A stretch of 6,282 nt of DNA from an uncultured Synergistales bacterium (GCA_905234205.1 CAJOGG010000110.1:1-6282); one strand, 5' to 3'. Shown: positions 1 through 5,466, counted from the stretch's first letter. A program made the numbers and translations. Notes: generated from the sequence alone by a model not told the origin.

Positions 1-501
1 TGGAAACAAAGTTTCAGAGCTTATGATATGGCAGAAGAAGCAAGAGCATATTGGGAAAGACATGAGCATAAAGATTGCTATAATGGAATCAGAACGGTTC
101 TTCATGGCAATCACTTATACCTTGAAGTCTTTAACAATGACGGGGAAACAGTAAAGGTTCTCTCAGGAGTAACTATTCCACAAAAAACTTTAGATTTACA
201 AAAAGATATTAACGAACCTGAATTGACACCTAGGCTAAGCATAACCTATGCTGGTGTTTCCAAATATGCACAAAATCGTTTTATTATTAGGTTTGTAGAA
301 AAAGAAACTGGATTAAGTTTTCAGGTATGCTTCAACAGATTTTCCTTTGAACGGACTAATTGTATCTTGAGTAAACAAGATACAACAAATCCATATATAG
401 CTCATCACACCATACAATTTCAAATTAGCAGAAATAAAATTAAAGAATTAACTTTTGACACTGAATTAAATGAGAATTTTATTGAAATATTACAAGGGTG
501 A
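1..501 (+). CDS. Phage structural protein of unknown function, 5'-truncated (C-terminal 166 residues)
   Basis: The reading frame is open from the first base of the window to the TGA at 499-501. An internal ATG at 28 has no Shine-Dalgarno sequence before it, and the codons upstream of it read as sensible protein (WKQSFRAYDM...). I therefore treat this as the 3' end of a longer gene that begins outside the window. The visible part starts with a charged, probably helical stretch (AEEARAYWERHEHKD) and continues as alternating hydrophobic and polar segments suggesting beta-strands. There is no signal peptide or membrane segment. I do not recognise the family. It lies directly upstream of tail-fibre-like genes and the lysis cassette on the same strand, so a tail, baseplate or host-contact structural role is inferred from position only. 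Its stop overlaps the ribosome binding site of the next gene, which suggests co-translation. Confidence 0.6.
   Translation, partial: WKQSFRAYDMAEEARAYWERHEHKDCYNGIRTVLHGNHLYLEVFNNDGETVKVLSGVTIPQKTLDLQKDINEPELTPRLSITYAGVSKYAQNRFIIRFVEKETGLSFQVCFNRFSFERTNCILSKQDTTNPYIAHHTIQFQISRNKIKELTFDTELNENFIEILQG
494..501 (+). promoter_or_regulatory. Ribosome binding site deciding the start at 510
   Basis: AAGGGTGA resembles AAGGAGGTGA with two bases missing and lies 8 nt before the ATG at 510. The alternative in-frame GTG at 498 sits inside this motif and has no purine-rich site upstream. The ATG at 510 is therefore the better start. Confidence 0.5.
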
Positions 502-509
502 ATCAAAAC

Positions 510-932
510 ATGAAATGGAAATATAAGAACAACACAGCGCAAATAATAGTTTACCGTGGGTACGTTTGGAAACCAGGCGACGAAATTTCTACTCAGTATG
601 AAATTCCAGCGTCGTTAGGTCTAACATGTACACAAGAAGGCACTTCGCCAAGTCCAGTGCTTTATCATGATGATATTGTAATGAGGGCTAATGAGACATT
701 TGAAATAGCACTTGAAACTCCAACTATCTCACACAACGTTGCACTAACAATTTTATGTATGAGTAACGACGGCGGCGTTGAGTGTAGATTTAATAACGGC
801 AAGCCTATTCCAACTGACATTAGAGGTTTTAAGCATGTCTTATCTTGGGAATTATGTTCGCGTATTATTCTGCATAATCCCACGGATAACAACGTTCATA
901 TTAGCGTTACTGCTCTCGAGGTGGTGAATTAA
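510..932 (+). CDS. Hypothetical phage tail-region protein, beta-rich, 140 aa
   Basis: This is a small soluble protein without a signal peptide, membrane span or coiled coil. Its N-terminus (KYKNNTAQIIVYRGYVWKPGD) has a short beta-hairpin character followed by a W-x-PGD turn. The rest alternates hydrophobic strands with Asn/Asp/Gly turns, as expected of a beta-sandwich virion decoration or fibre-associated protein. I do not recognise a named family. The start at 510 is chosen because AAGGGTGA precedes it; a GTG at 498 would add four residues. The gene follows an unidentified structural gene and is separated by one base from the next tail-fibre-like gene, so it is very probably part of the same late transcript. 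A role as baseplate, tail-tip or fibre-associated component is inference from context. Confidence 0.65.
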   Translation: MKWKYKNNTAQIIVYRGYVWKPGDEISTQYEIPASLGLTCTQEGTSPSPVLYHDDIVMRANETFEIALETPTISHNVALTILCMSNDGGVECRFNNGKPIPTDIRGFKHVLSWELCSRIILHNPTDNNVHISVTALEVVN

Positions 933-933
933 T

Positions 934-1320
934 ATGACTATCATTATTGTACCTAAACAAACTAATGGCGGATCGGGTAACGTCGATTTACCGAATGAAG
1001 CAACGCTCAGGAAACTATCAACTGACGCTAACGGAAACTTATCATTTAACGGCAAAACGATCGGGGAGAAAGCTATTGAAGTCAAATATGGCGTAACTCT
1101 CACTCAAGGACAGCGTATTATTGAACTACCCAACGATTGCGACACATCAAGAGCTATCACACTCTCATTCAACGGAATTTCATTACAAGAAGGCGAATTT
1201 TGGGAGGTGATCGAAAAAAGTTGGCCAGAAAAAGATTGTATTGCGTGGACTGGGCTTGAGCTTGAAAATTTAGCTCAGGTTGGAGACAAAATTTCTATTA
1301 CTTATTACAAGAAAGCTTAG
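934..1320 (+). CDS. Tail-fibre-like protein with C-terminal beta domain, 128 aa
   Basis: The start ATG follows GAGGTGGTGA at 919-928, a good ribosome binding site, and lies one base after the previous stop. The N-terminus is short and Gly/Asn-rich (residues 1-20). Next comes a segment with the pattern D-x-N-GNLSFNGKTIG (31-44), typical in style of phage fibre attachment or linker regions. Residues 48-128 form a probable beta domain: a TLTQGQRIIELP strand, LSFNGI (77-82), W105-TGLEL and GDKISITYY (117-125). The same domain plan recurs at the C-terminus of the next gene, so the two proteins probably arose by domain sharing. It has no catalytic motif. A virion role in the tail fibre or adhesin assembly, possibly trimeric, is inferred from this pattern and from its place just before the lysis genes. 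The exact family name is not known to me. Confidence 0.65.
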   Translation: MTIIIVPKQTNGGSGNVDLPNEATLRKLSTDANGNLSFNGKTIGEKAIEVKYGVTLTQGQRIIELPNDCDTSRAITLSFNGISLQEGEFWEVIEKSWPEKDCIAWTGLELENLAQVGDKISITYYKKA

Positions 1321-1325
1321 GAGGT
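1319..1325 (+). promoter_or_regulatory. Strong ribosome binding site for a TTG start
   Basis: AGGAGGT overlaps the upstream TAG stop and lies 6 nt before the TTG at 1332. No ATG or GTG in this frame is better placed, so this motif decides in favour of the unusual TTG start. Confidence 0.7.
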
Positions 1326-1331
1326 TATATT

Positions 1332-1856
1332 TTGCTTGATCGTAGACTTCTCGAATTAAATCTTACCGTTCTTGGAATTGCTAACACACCAGCAGAAAAT
1401 CCCACAGCAGGTACTCAATATATTGTAGGTGAGACTCCTTCAGGAGCATTTGCTGGAGCAACTACTAATTCTATCGCTAGCTATGACGGCTCCGCATGGA
1501 AATTTACTATGCCAAGGACAAGCCAACTTGAGGTCTTTAATTCCGCAACTGGAGAATTATTGAAGTTCAACGGTTCTGCTTGGGTAAGCATTGCCACTGT
1601 TGGAAATAGCAATAACATCATGGTAGAAGCTCACACAATTACTGCCCAAGAGGTTACAAACAAAGCCTTCACACTTACAAACAGTGTAGCCCAAGAACAG
1701 GAAAACAAAGTACTCTTATTTATATCCGGCGTTGCACAAATTGCTGGAGTTGATTTTACAGCTTCAGGAAATTCTATTAGCTGGAATAACAAAGAGCTTG
1801 ACAATATCGGCCTATACCCCGGCGACGTAGCAACCGTTCAATATATTAAATCTTAG
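1332..1856 (+). CDS. Tail protein with DUF2793-like module and shared C-terminal fibre domain, 174 aa
   Basis: Translation probably begins at a TTG, because AGGAGGT lies 6 nt upstream. Residues 19-88 resemble the DUF2793 module found in phage and gene-transfer-agent tail proteins: P-x-x-NPTAGTQYIVG, then GAFAGATTNSIASYDGSAWKF, then a P-x-x-x-x-x-EVFN strand, ending in a second G-S-AW (81-84). Residues 97-174 carry the same C-terminal beta domain as the preceding gene: TITAQEV-x-x-K-x-F-x-L, ISGVAQIAGVDF (131-142), W151, PGD (163-165) and VQYIKS. It has no membrane span or signal peptide. The gene lies 11 nt after the previous stop and 17 nt before a coiled-coil gene in the late operon. It is probably a fibre or tail-tip component displayed at the virion end. 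The DUF2793 match is by eye and could be a related beta module. Confidence 0.7.
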   Translation: MLDRRLLELNLTVLGIANTPAENPTAGTQYIVGETPSGAFAGATTNSIASYDGSAWKFTMPRTSQLEVFNSATGELLKFNGSAWVSIATVGNSNNIMVEAHTITAQEVTNKAFTLTNSVAQEQENKVLLFISGVAQIAGVDFTASGNSISWNNKELDNIGLYPGDVATVQYIKS

Positions 1857-1873
1857 GAGGTTGACTATAAATT

Positions 1874-2272
1874 ATGCAAATCAAGAAACGTTTTGTTGAA
1901 GGATTGCAAGAATTAGAAGCTCTTGTCAGTAATTTACAAGGAGGCAGTGACTCCGAAGAATTATTAACCATACAAACCGATCTTATTGCTCTGCAAAACA
2001 AGGTGGAAGCACTTAGTACATCAGACACAACGATTTTAGAGACAAAGATTAGCAATCTGGAGTCACTTAGTGATGAGATAAATTCACTGAAACAACAAAC
2101 ATCCACACTGGTAACTGGCAATGACTCTTCAGATGAAATTCAAGAGCTAAAAACCGACATAACCATGCTCAAAATTCAGGTAGAAAACGCACAATCTAAT
2201 GACGACATTTCCGATTTACGAGAACAAATTGCTGCATTAAGAAACGCTTTCGATCAATTAACTGCTGATTAA
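1874..2272 (+). CDS. Coiled-coil protein of the tail region, 132 aa
   Basis: The protein has no cysteine, Trp, signal peptide or membrane segment. It is nearly all heptad-like: hydrophobics at regular 3/4 spacing from residue 7 to the end, broken by short Ser/Asp/Gly linkers (GGSDS at 23-27, GNDSSD at 82-87, SNDD at 108-111). Three similar blocks follow these linkers: D26-L47, D87-A106 and D110-L129, sharing the plan D-x-x-x-L-x-x-x-x-T/E-D/Q-L/I-x-x-L. The upstream AGGAGGT at 1855-1861 is 12 nt from the ATG, a rather long spacing; in-frame stops at 1862 and 1868 exclude a longer protein unless the rare ATT at 1871 is used. It could be a trimeric fibre shaft, a fibre-assembly helper or a lysis-region protein. 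Its place between fibre-like genes and the endolysin favours a fibre-related role. It belongs to no family I can name. Confidence 0.65.
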   Translation: MQIKKRFVEGLQELEALVSNLQGGSDSEELLTIQTDLIALQNKVEALSTSDTTILETKISNLESLSDEINSLKQQTSTLVTGNDSSDEIQELKTDITMLKIQVENAQSNDDISDLREQIAALRNAFDQLTAD

Positions 2273-2274
2273 TC

Positions 2275-2661
2275 ATGGCAAACGATACGAAGAATTTCAA
2301 GGTGAGTGAGTTCACTTGTCATTGTGGCTGTAACTATAACATTATTGATCAACGAGTTATGAACATTGCGCAAAAAATACGAGACTCGTTAGGAGTTCCA
2401 GTGCGAGTAAATTCGGGTTGTAGATGCAAAACATACAACGCAACAATACCAGGCGCAGCCAAGAACTCGTATCACACACAAGGACTCGCGGCTGACCTGT
2501 CATGTTCGAAGGGTGGCAAAGCTTTATTCTTAGCAACACAAAAGTTATGGAATGAGGGTTTAATACCAGAATTACGCTGGTGTAAGTACTACGTGAAAAA
2601 GAACTTTGTACACATAGACTGCGGCAAGAAGCGTAATAATATTTTTGCAGTAGGTGATTAA
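2275..2661 (+). CDS. Endolysin, M15-family (VanY/L-Ala-D-Glu type) zinc peptidase, 128 aa
   Basis: This is a single-domain peptidoglycan peptidase that should cut the peptide cross-bridges or stems of the host wall at lysis. It shows the M15_3 signature: SYHTQGLAAD (65-74) supplies the zinc ligands H67 and D74, and FVHIDCG (111-117) supplies the third ligand H113. The N-terminal F-x-C-x-CGC motif (13-19) and the arginine-bearing SGCRC (47-51) are also usual for the family. Eight cysteines are present. There is no signal peptide and no cell-wall-binding domain, so export should depend on the holin encoded immediately downstream. The ATG lies 2 nt after the previous stop and has no clear Shine-Dalgarno sequence, so translation may be coupled to the coiled-coil gene. 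Carboxypeptidase versus endopeptidase specificity cannot be read from the sequence. The family call is strong. Confidence 0.9.
   Translation: MANDTKNFKVSEFTCHCGCNYNIIDQRVMNIAQKIRDSLGVPVRVNSGCRCKTYNATIPGAAKNSYHTQGLAADLSCSKGGKALFLATQKLWNEGLIPELRWCKYYVKKNFVHIDCGKKRNNIFAVGD
2652..2657 (+). promoter_or_regulatory. Ribosome binding site favouring the holin ATG at 2663
   Basis: AGGTGA lies 5 nt before the ATG at 2663. The in-frame GTG at 2654 falls inside this motif and would have no site of its own. The shorter start, just after the endolysin stop (TAA, 2659-2661), is preferred. Confidence 0.5.
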
Positions 2662-2662
2662 T

Positions 2663-3073
2663 ATGAACTGGAGAAACTTTGAAGCCATATATGCAGCAAT
2701 AATAGCATGTATTGGATATTTCTTCGGGGAGGTTAATGGATTAATTCATGCATTGGTAGTATTTGCAATAGTTGATTACATCACAGGCGTGTTTAAAAGT
2801 AGCAAGGATAACACACTATCATCCAGAATAGGATTTGAAGGTATTAAACGTAAGGTTACTATGTTCTTGCTGGTTGGTGTGGCTAACATATTGGATAAAG
2901 AACTCATAAGAGAATTTACAGGCAGCAATGAGCTTGTACGTAACTTAGTAATATTCTTCTATATGGCTAATGAAGGCTTAAGCATCCTGGAGAATGCTAT
3001 TGCAATAGGATTACCTGTGCCAGAGCGTTTGAAAAACATGCTGCTTGAGTTCAGAGATAGGAAGGATAAGTAG
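2663..3073 (+). CDS. Phage holin, phi105/Cph1 type (Phage_holin_4 family), 136 aa
   Basis: This is a membrane protein that should form the lesion letting the endolysin reach the wall. Hydrophobic segments are visible at about 8-22, 27-44, 65-77 and 93-117. Family hallmarks are DYITGVF (38-44), a G-x-x-G-I-K-R-K stretch (57-64) before the third segment, ILD (76-78), the FYMANEGLSILEN motif (99-111) and LPVPERLK (117-124). The C-terminus is short and charged (EFRDRKDK), as in holins generally. Length is typical. The ATG at 2663 is chosen because AGGTGA precedes it; a GTG at 2654 would add three residues and overlap the endolysin gene. The endolysin gene comes first and the holin second, the reverse of the commonest order. 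Both should come from the same late transcript. Confidence 0.9.
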   Translation: MNWRNFEAIYAAIIACIGYFFGEVNGLIHALVVFAIVDYITGVFKSSKDNTLSSRIGFEGIKRKVTMFLLVGVANILDKELIREFTGSNELVRNLVIFFYMANEGLSILENAIAIGLPVPERLKNMLLEFRDRKDK

Positions 3074-3101
3074 TAATTATCCTGAAAGGAGGTGAAATAC
3101 A

Positions 3102-3326
3102 ATGTCAGTTTCAACAACAATAGATAAAATAACCGTGAACGTAAAGTTAAATAACGAAACTAGTGGTGGAATTGTGCAAACTTTAACAGTACCGTTAAAC
3201 GGATTTGACACATTAAATTACGACGACCAGAAAGCTATGAACATCATAAACTTACTTGGCGATTGTTTAAGCAAACCTGTTTATACGATCGAGAAAGCCG
3301 TAATCCACACTCTCATCGAGGAATAG
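3102..3326 (+). CDS. DUF1659 domain-containing small protein, 74 aa
   Basis: A full-length DUF1659-type protein, judged by size and pattern: an N-terminal beta-strand (TTIDKITVNVKLNN), a second strand (GGIVQTLTVPLNG), then a helix containing D-D-Q-K-A-M-N-I-I-N-L-L-G and a final strand (KPVYTIEKAVIHTLIE). The function of this family is unknown. The gene has an excellent ribosome binding site (AAAGGAGGTGA, ending at 3095, 6 nt before ATG), so it should be well translated. It directly follows the holin and is paired with a DUF2922 gene, an arrangement known in Firmicutes genomes, where the two are usually small neighbours. It has no membrane span, signal or cysteine cluster (one Cys only). Whether it is a phage moron or a late structural or regulatory protein cannot be decided here. 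Confidence 0.8.
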   Translation: MSVSTTIDKITVNVKLNNETSGGIVQTLTVPLNGFDTLNYDDQKAMNIINLLGDCLSKPVYTIEKAVIHTLIEE

Positions 3327-3371
3327 TGAAGGCTTCATTGAGCGACTTAGAGAGGAGGTGAAGTATCATCA

Positions 3372-3587
3372 ATGGCAAGTGGAACAACTTTACAGCTTGT
3401 ATTTGAGGGTAGCAGTGGAGATGCAATTTTCGTATTTCCATACGCTGATCGTGAAGTTACGACGAATACCGTAAAAGCGTTAATGAATGGCATGATAGCG
3501 AATAAGGAAATTTTTGAGAATCGGCCCATAGCTATTAAGGGCGCAAAACTCGTAACATCAACCGAAACCACGTTAAATGTCGTATAA
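3372..3587 (+). CDS. DUF2922 domain-containing small protein, 71 aa
   Basis: The size and layout match DUF2922: a first strand TTLQLVFEGSSGD (5-17), a second strand AIFVFPYADRE, a central helix (TVKALMNGMIANKEIFEN) and a last part IAIKGAKLVTSTETTLNVV. The family function is unknown. A GAGGAGGTGA ribosome binding site (3352-3361) lies 10 nt before the ATG. The gene follows the DUF1659 gene after 45 nt and ends 5 nt before a hairpin that faces the convergent recombination operon, so it is the last gene of the rightward late transcript. It is a soluble protein with no cysteine. The pairing with DUF1659 suggests that the two act together, but no partner or activity can be read from the sequence. 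Confidence 0.8.
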   Translation: MASGTTLQLVFEGSSGDAIFVFPYADREVTTNTVKALMNGMIANKEIFENRPIAIKGAKLVTSTETTLNVV

Positions 3588-3592
3588 ATAGC

Positions 3593-3613
3593 GAGGAGAG
3601 TCTGACTCTCCTC
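3593..3613. terminator. Hairpin between convergent transcripts, possible bidirectional terminator
   Basis: GAGGAGAGT and ACTCTCCTC form a perfect 9-bp stem with a CTG loop, starting 5 nt after the plus-strand stop (3585-3587). The right arm includes two bases of the minus-strand ATPase stop codon (3612-3614). On the minus-strand side the hairpin is followed by an AT-rich run (GCTATTTATAC). On the plus side there is no U-tract. It should work better for the minus operon than for the plus operon, or mainly block convergent read-through. Confidence 0.5.
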
Positions 3614-4451
3614 ATACTGCTTTCTCCAAATTCACTAAATCTTCTTCCGTCCAATCTTTTGAGCCACGGCCATTTGTAACTGCAAGTATTGCGTTCTTCG
3701 CCTGCTGTTCATCACCGTCAAATTTCTCAAGAAACGAACTATATAACTTACTCTTACGCTCGACATTGTCCGTATCTAACCACTGCTTCAAAGACTGCCC
3801 CGTATCCTCGGAGAGTTGAAACACTTTACCATCAAATAAACTTGTACGATCCTTGGACACTGTAGCCAGATGATTGATGCCTAGATCAAACACAATACCA
3901 AATTCATATTCAATCCCTTCACGCTGAATCGGCGCTAAGCCGACCTTCCGAATTTCCGTCTTACCCTTATCATTCTGTACCTGAATGTAATCCATTTTGC
4001 TTCTCATGGTTGCTATAATGTGGCACTTCGAAGTCAGTATCATGTTGATTAATTTGTTGTGCCACGGTGTTACTTGTCGCCATGCCGCAAATGAATTTCC
4101 GCTCTTACTTGAATCCGCCAGTTTGCCCTGAATGTCAAGCAGCCCGCCCTCGCCACTCCACGCATGAGACAAACTATCAATAATCAACGTATCGTAGCCA
4201 GCTTCCTCAGCCTCATGAATAATTGTTAGATATTTCCTTATGTCATACGGTGCTGTAATTAAGCTCACGTCATAATCGCACAAATCTGAATAGAAATCGC
4301 CAGAATTATTTTCCGTGTCGATCATTGCGATTTTCCCACCGAGTCCCTTTGCCACTAACAACGCTCCGTAAGTTTTGCCTGAACCTGCCGGGCCAGTAAT
4401 TGCCAGTCTCAATTTCGCCTTGCGCTTCTCCGCACGTCTAAAACTACCCAT
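3612..4451 (-). CDS. Sak4-like RecA-fold ATPase, phage recombination protein, 279 aa
   Basis: A P-loop ATPase of the AAA_24/Sak4 type, which in phages assists single-strand annealing or strand-exchange recombination on DNA in the cytoplasm. Visible motifs are Walker A GPAGSGKT (20-27), an acidic IDTEN after strand 2 (44-48), Walker B TLIIDSLSHAW (88-98) and a sensor-like IIATMRSKMDY (145-155) after the SKCH strand. A conserved K-V-G-L-A-P-I-Q-R-E-G-I-E-Y-E-F segment follows, then VFDLGINHLATVSKDR. The C-terminal ~40 residues form a helical tail ending WTEEDLVNLEKAV. GGGAGGGG at 4458-4465 lies 6 nt before the ATG. It is the last gene of a three-gene minus operon behind a SAP-repeat protein. 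Other P-loop phage ATPases are possible, but length and motif order fit Sak4 best. No SSB gene is visible beside it. Confidence 0.82.
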   Translation of the reverse strand: MGSFRRAEKRKAKLRLAITGPAGSGKTYGALLVAKGLGGKIAMIDTENNSGDFYSDLCDYDVSLITAPYDIRKYLTIIHEAEEAGYDTLIIDSLSHAWSGEGGLLDIQGKLADSSKSGNSFAAWRQVTPWHNKLINMILTSKCHIIATMRSKMDYIQVQNDKGKTEIRKVGLAPIQREGIEYEFGIVFDLGINHLATVSKDRTSLFDGKVFQLSEDTGQSLKQWLDTDNVERKSKLYSSFLEKFDGDEQQAKNAILAVTNGRGSKDWTEEDLVNLEKAV

Positions 4452-4454
4452 AAT

Positions 4455-4730
4455 TTACCCCTCCCATTCAAAATACACTTTCTCAAGCTCTTTGTCATGT
4501 TCACATATAAACTCATCAACTTTCAGCAACATGTGAAACAACTTCTCCATATTTGACGCGTCTTCATCATTAATTAGCACAACTTCAGGTGAATATGTTG
4601 TCCGTTGAAATTTTGCATTCAAAGCATTCTCAACGTCACTCCAGAAATCGTACATGCGCTCTTTGTAGTCATGCCAAATAAAATAACGTTCTTGCGGCGT
4701 CAATATTGTGTTACTAATCTGTATTTTCAT
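4455..4730 (-). CDS. Hypothetical small acidic protein of the recombination operon, 91 aa
   Basis: I do not recognise this protein. It starts MKIQISNTILTPQERYFIWHDYKERMYDFW, rich in aromatic residues, and continues with a probable two- or three-helix fold; the C-terminal half (NMEKLFHMLLKVDEFICEHDKELEKVYFEWEG) is amphipathic and acidic. It has no membrane segment, signal peptide or zinc motif (one Cys). The ATG at 4730 is preferred because AGGAG lies 10 nt upstream; a GTG at 4751 would add seven residues and overlap the upstream gene. The coding end overlaps the ribosome binding site of the Sak4-like gene, so translation of the two is likely coupled. This tight coupling suggests a partner or regulator of the ATPase or of the SAP-repeat protein, but that is inference from position. 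Confidence 0.65.
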   Translation of the reverse strand: MKIQISNTILTPQERYFIWHDYKERMYDFWSDVENALNAKFQRTTYSPEVVLINDEDASNMEKLFHMLLKVDEFICEHDKELEKVYFEWEG

Positions 4731-4740
4731 GCGTATCACT

Positions 4741-4745
4741 CTCCT
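4741..4745 (-). promoter_or_regulatory. Ribosome binding site favouring the start at 4730
   Basis: AGGAG on the minus strand overlaps the end of the upstream SAP-repeat gene and lies 10 nt before the ATG at 4730. The longer in-frame GTG at 4751 lacks a site of its own. Confidence 0.45.
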
Positions 4746-5349
4746 ATGCACAGTCTCGAAAAAGTCTCACTCGTTCACGTGCCATTTCTATGTCATCAGG
4801 TTCCACATAGCGAATATCCATGAAATTGCCGCTAAAATCCACCAGTCTGTGATGTTCATACGCGTCTTCAAGTATCTGTAAATCGCGTGTTGCCTCTTCA
4901 AAAGCATCATTAATTATCTGTTCAGCTTCGCCTTCACTTTCCGCAAGAATTTCGTGAATTTTCTCCAACAAATCACGAATTAATTCAGCTTTCTTCGTGT
5001 GTTTTGTGTAGATAACTCCTAATTCATGTGCATAAGTTCTGAGCTGTGGCCAAGGAAGCGTTTCAAGATTCACGCTTGAAAGTTTTGTTGCGAGCTCTTT
5101 GCGTTGTTGCTCGAGTACTACTTTCATCGCTTCAACTGCTGCTTGGAATTTCTCATGTGATAATTTCGCTACCGCCTGCTTTACCCAATCTGCCTTCTTG
5201 AAGTCTTTTGTGTCAATCGCAAGAAATCCCACATACTGTTTCAGTTCTGCCACTGTGCAATGTCCGAAAACTTCGATCATTTTGTCTGTGTTGATCCATT
5301 CCACTGTTGCCAATTCCTGTACTGCCTGTTCGATTGTTACCTTCTTCAT
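4744..5349 (-). CDS. Putative DNA-binding protein with two SAP/HeH-like helical repeats, 201 aa
   Basis: The protein is almost wholly helical, without cysteine clusters or membrane spans. Residues 32-63 (TVAELKQYVGFL...KKADWVKQAVAKL) and 98-131 (LPWPQLRTYAHELGV...KKAELIRDLLEKI) share the SAP/HeH-type plan: L-x-x-Y-x-x-x-L-x-I/V, a TK loop, then KKA followed by an amphipathic helix. Such helix-extended-loop-helix folds often bind DNA. A Glu/Lys-rich helix joins the two (64-92). Residues 135-201 form an acidic region ending RERVRLFRDCA. The ATG at 5349 is chosen because GGAGGT (5357-5362) lies 7 nt upstream; an ATG at 5364 overlaps that motif. It is first in the operon with the Sak4-like ATPase and begins about 48 nt after the expected transcription start. 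A role in loading or aiding the recombinase is inference. The SAP assignment is by eye. Confidence 0.65.
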   Translation of the reverse strand: MKKVTIEQAVQELATVEWINTDKMIEVFGHCTVAELKQYVGFLAIDTKDFKKADWVKQAVAKLSHEKFQAAVEAMKVVLEQQRKELATKLSSVNLETLPWPQLRTYAHELGVIYTKHTKKAELIRDLLEKIHEILAESEGEAEQIINDAFEEATRDLQILEDAYEHHRLVDFSGNFMDIRYVEPDDIEMARERVRLFRDCA

Positions 5350-5356
5350 AACTACT

Positions 5357-5362
5357 ACCTCC
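5357..5362 (-). promoter_or_regulatory. Ribosome binding site deciding the start at 5349
   Basis: GGAGGT on the minus strand lies 7 nt before the ATG at 5349. It overlaps the more upstream in-frame ATG (5364), which itself has no purine-rich site. The shorter start is therefore preferred. Confidence 0.65.
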
Positions 5363-5404
5363 ATAAATTATTTTGTTTACTGCGTTCCTTGCTTGATGGT
5401 GATA

Positions 5405-5432
5405 ATTATAATACTCTTTTATGAAATGTCAA
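5405..5432 (-). promoter_or_regulatory. Consensus sigma-A promoter of the minus (recombination) operon
   Basis: On the minus strand TTGACA (5432-5427) and TATAAT (5410-5405) are both perfect consensus hexamers, separated by 16 bp. Transcription should begin near 5398 and give a leader of about 48 nt before the ATG at 5349. So strong a promoter implies that a repressor normally holds it down. The neighbouring palindrome (5434-5447) touches its -35 side. Confidence 0.8.
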
Positions 5433-5433
5433 G

Positions 5434-5447
5434 TATAAAATTTTATA
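5434..5447. promoter_or_regulatory. 14-bp perfect palindrome, candidate operator between divergent promoters
   Basis: TATAAAATTTTATA is perfectly self-complementary. It starts two bases upstream of the minus -35 hexamer and lies 20 bp before the plus -35. It could be an operator for the XRE regulator or an UP-like AT-rich element of the minus promoter. Its sequence is pure A/T, so chance occurrence in AT-rich DNA is a real alternative. Confidence 0.4.
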
Positions 5448-5466
5448 AATAATAATCAAATCTTTT

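Noticed and set aside
28..501. Complete 157-residue gene starting at the ATG at 28
   Set aside because: There is no ribosome binding site, and the frame stays open with sensible residues to the first base, so a truncated longer gene is more likely.
665..1103. Minus-strand open frames opposite the tail genes (665-892 and 852-1103)
   Set aside because: They lie antisense to well-supported genes with good ribosome binding sites, have no convincing start signals, and encode unpatterned low-complexity protein.
1846..2121. Minus-strand open frame opposite the coiled-coil gene
   Set aside because: It is a Ser/Leu/Cys-rich shadow of the repeated coiled-coil sequence with no start signals.
3347..3571. 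Minus-strand open frame opposite the DUF2922 gene
   Set aside because: The plus frame matches a known family at full length with a strong ribosome binding site; the minus frame is its shadow.
5402..5409. ATAATTAT 8-bp palindrome near the minus -10
   Set aside because: It is short, pure A/T and overlaps the -10 hexamer, so chance is sufficient explanation.
4605..5452. Plus-strand open frames opposite the minus operon (4605-4823 and 5099-5452)
   Set aside because: The second looks like a membrane protein only because it is the complement of charged helical coding sequence; neither has a ribosome binding site, and the second would run through the promoter region.
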